Positions 4,301 to 5,048 of a DNA stretch of 5,048 nt are shown here, one piece after another (positions within the stretch are counted from its first letter, which is position 1; every line of letters starts with the position of its first letter). This DNA is from Clostridia bacterium (lineage in GTDB: Bacteria; Bacillota; Clostridia; Christensenellales; Aristaeellaceae), in contig JAKSQG010000118.1 in NCBI GenBank assembly GCA_024404275.1, positions 1-5,048 on the forward strand, in the 5' to 3' direction. The position numbers and the translations under genes were made by a program. The notes under the pieces were generated by a model. That model did not search any database. It saw nothing but the letters and a program-made list of their open reading frames with translations, and was not told the origin of the DNA.

Positions 4301-5048
4301 ATGGGAGGGTTTATTCAGGATCAGGTGCTGGGCATGAAGTGGCTGAGCGCGCTGATCGGCAATCTGCTTCAAGGATTCGGGCTGGACATATCATCCCGCA
4401 TTGGGGGAAGCATCCTGTTCTTCCTCTACGATGTGATCAAGATCACCGTGCTGCTATGCGTACTGATCTTTATCATATCATATATTCAAAGCTATTTTCC
4501 GCCGGAAAGAAGCCGCAGGATCATGGGGCGGTTTCACGGTATGGGAGCCAACTGCATTGCCGCCCTGCTCGGTACGGTTACGCCGTTTTGTTCCTGCTCA
4601 TCCATTCCGCTGTTCATCGGCTTCACAAGCGCGGGGCTGCCGCTGGGGGTGACATTTTCCTTCCTTATCTCTTCCCCGATGGTCGATCTTGGCAGCCTGG
4701 TGCTGCTGATGAGCATTTTCGGAACGAAAGTGGCGGCGACGTATGTGGTGCTGGGGCTGGTTGTGGCGGTAGCGGGCGGTACGCTGATCGAGCACCTGCA
4801 TCTTGAAAATGAGATCGAAGAGTTTATCCGAAAAGCAAGCGCTGTGGACATCGATTCGCCGTCGCTGACCGTGAAGGAACGGCTTGGGTATGCCGCGGAG
4901 CAGGTCATGGGGACATTGAAGAAGGTTTTTCCGTATATCCTGGCGGGTGTCGGTATCGGCGCTGTGATCCACAACTGGATCCCCGAAGACTGGATTGTTA
5001 CGGTGCTTGGAGATCATAATCCCTTTGGCGTCATCCTGGCGACCGTTG
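4301..5048 (+). CDS. COG0701/ArsP-like permease (partial, runs off the edge)
   Basis: The first 249 residues are present and the gene is open to the window edge, with no stop; full-length relatives are roughly 300-350 residues. It belongs to the permease family formerly called DUF318 (COG0701), which includes ArsP, an inner-membrane efflux protein for trivalent organoarsenicals. Visible are a first membrane segment (38-62, with YDVIKITVLLCVLIF), then the signature TPFCSCSSIPLFIGF (94-108) with Cys97 and Cys99, leading into SAGLPLGVTFSFLISSPMVD (110-129). A second hydrophobic hairpin spans 130-163. A charged cytosolic loop (164-208: EHLHLENEIEEF...VKERLGYAAEQVMGTLKK) precedes another membrane segment (209-224). 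GGAGG (4291-4295) is 5 nt from the ATG. It lies behind arsR with a matching operator, so it is probably induced by the same metalloid. Arsenite itself, methylarsenite or another substrate cannot be told from sequence. Confidence 0.85.
   Translation, partial: MGGFIQDQVLGMKWLSALIGNLLQGFGLDISSRIGGSILFFLYDVIKITVLLCVLIFIISYIQSYFPPERSRRIMGRFHGMGANCIAALLGTVTPFCSCSSIPLFIGFTSAGLPLGVTFSFLISSPMVDLGSLVLLMSIFGTKVAATYVVLGLVVAVAGGTLIEHLHLENEIEEFIRKASAVDIDSPSLTVKERLGYAAEQVMGTLKKVFPYILAGVGIGAVIHNWIPEDWIVTVLGDHNPFGVILATV

Noticed and set aside
4339..4806. A 155-codon plus-strand frame inside the permease region
   Set aside because: It is a shadow frame with a basic, low-quality product. The frame starting at 4301 has a clear ribosome binding site and the TPFCSCSS permease signature.
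1..5048. CRISPR array, tRNA, rRNA or insertion sequence
   Set aside because: No spaced direct-repeat array, no cloverleaf or rRNA-like segment, and no transposase frame or paired terminal repeats were seen.

Overview
This 5 kb window looks like chromosomal DNA from a moderately GC-rich, low-motility-type Gram-positive gut Clostridia member (Oscillospiraceae/Christensenellales-like). The genus is not determinable from the sequence alone. The reasons are strong AGGAGG-type ribosome binding sites, near-consensus sigma-A promoters, Firmicutes-typical small families (DUF1292, DUF3783), a secreted C69 dipeptidase and a Clostridia-style ArsR.

Layout. Positions 1-94 hold no recognisable gene. A perfect 13-bp hairpin (95-123) terminates a minus-strand gene for a secreted C69/U34-family Ntn-hydrolase dipeptidase (140-1732). 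An AT-rich divergent promoter region (about 1733-2005) has a near-consensus promoter on each strand. The rightward promoter drives a small acidic DUF1292 protein (2006-2314), which overlaps by ATGA an exported phosphodiester-glycosidase (NAGPA-domain) protein (2311-3183). An intrinsic terminator (3192-3226) follows, and almost touching it is the ribosome binding site of a DUF3783 protein (3242-3604). Positions 3605-3836 are non-coding but carry two long, near-perfect hairpins (3618-3658 and 3696-3744).

The right end is a metalloid-response locus. It has a consensus promoter with a dyad operator, an ArsR-family repressor with the ELCxC sensor motif (3901-4140), and a COG0701/ArsP-like permease (4301 to beyond the window edge). 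The permease gene is open from 4301 to the end and carries the TPFCSCSS signature. The same 16-bp operator occurs just before both ribosome binding sites, which makes the pair a likely repressor/efflux unit for arsenic or organoarsenic compounds.

The most striking observation is that the arsR reading frame is interrupted by an in-frame TAG at codon 80. It then continues with 25 further plausible ArsR codons, including a Cys-x-Cys-x-x-Cys tail, to a TGA at 4216-4218. This is either a nonsense truncation, a sequence error or, less likely, a read-through codon. No wholly new system is evident; the other loci are ordinary housekeeping or accessory genes with some interesting regulatory structure.
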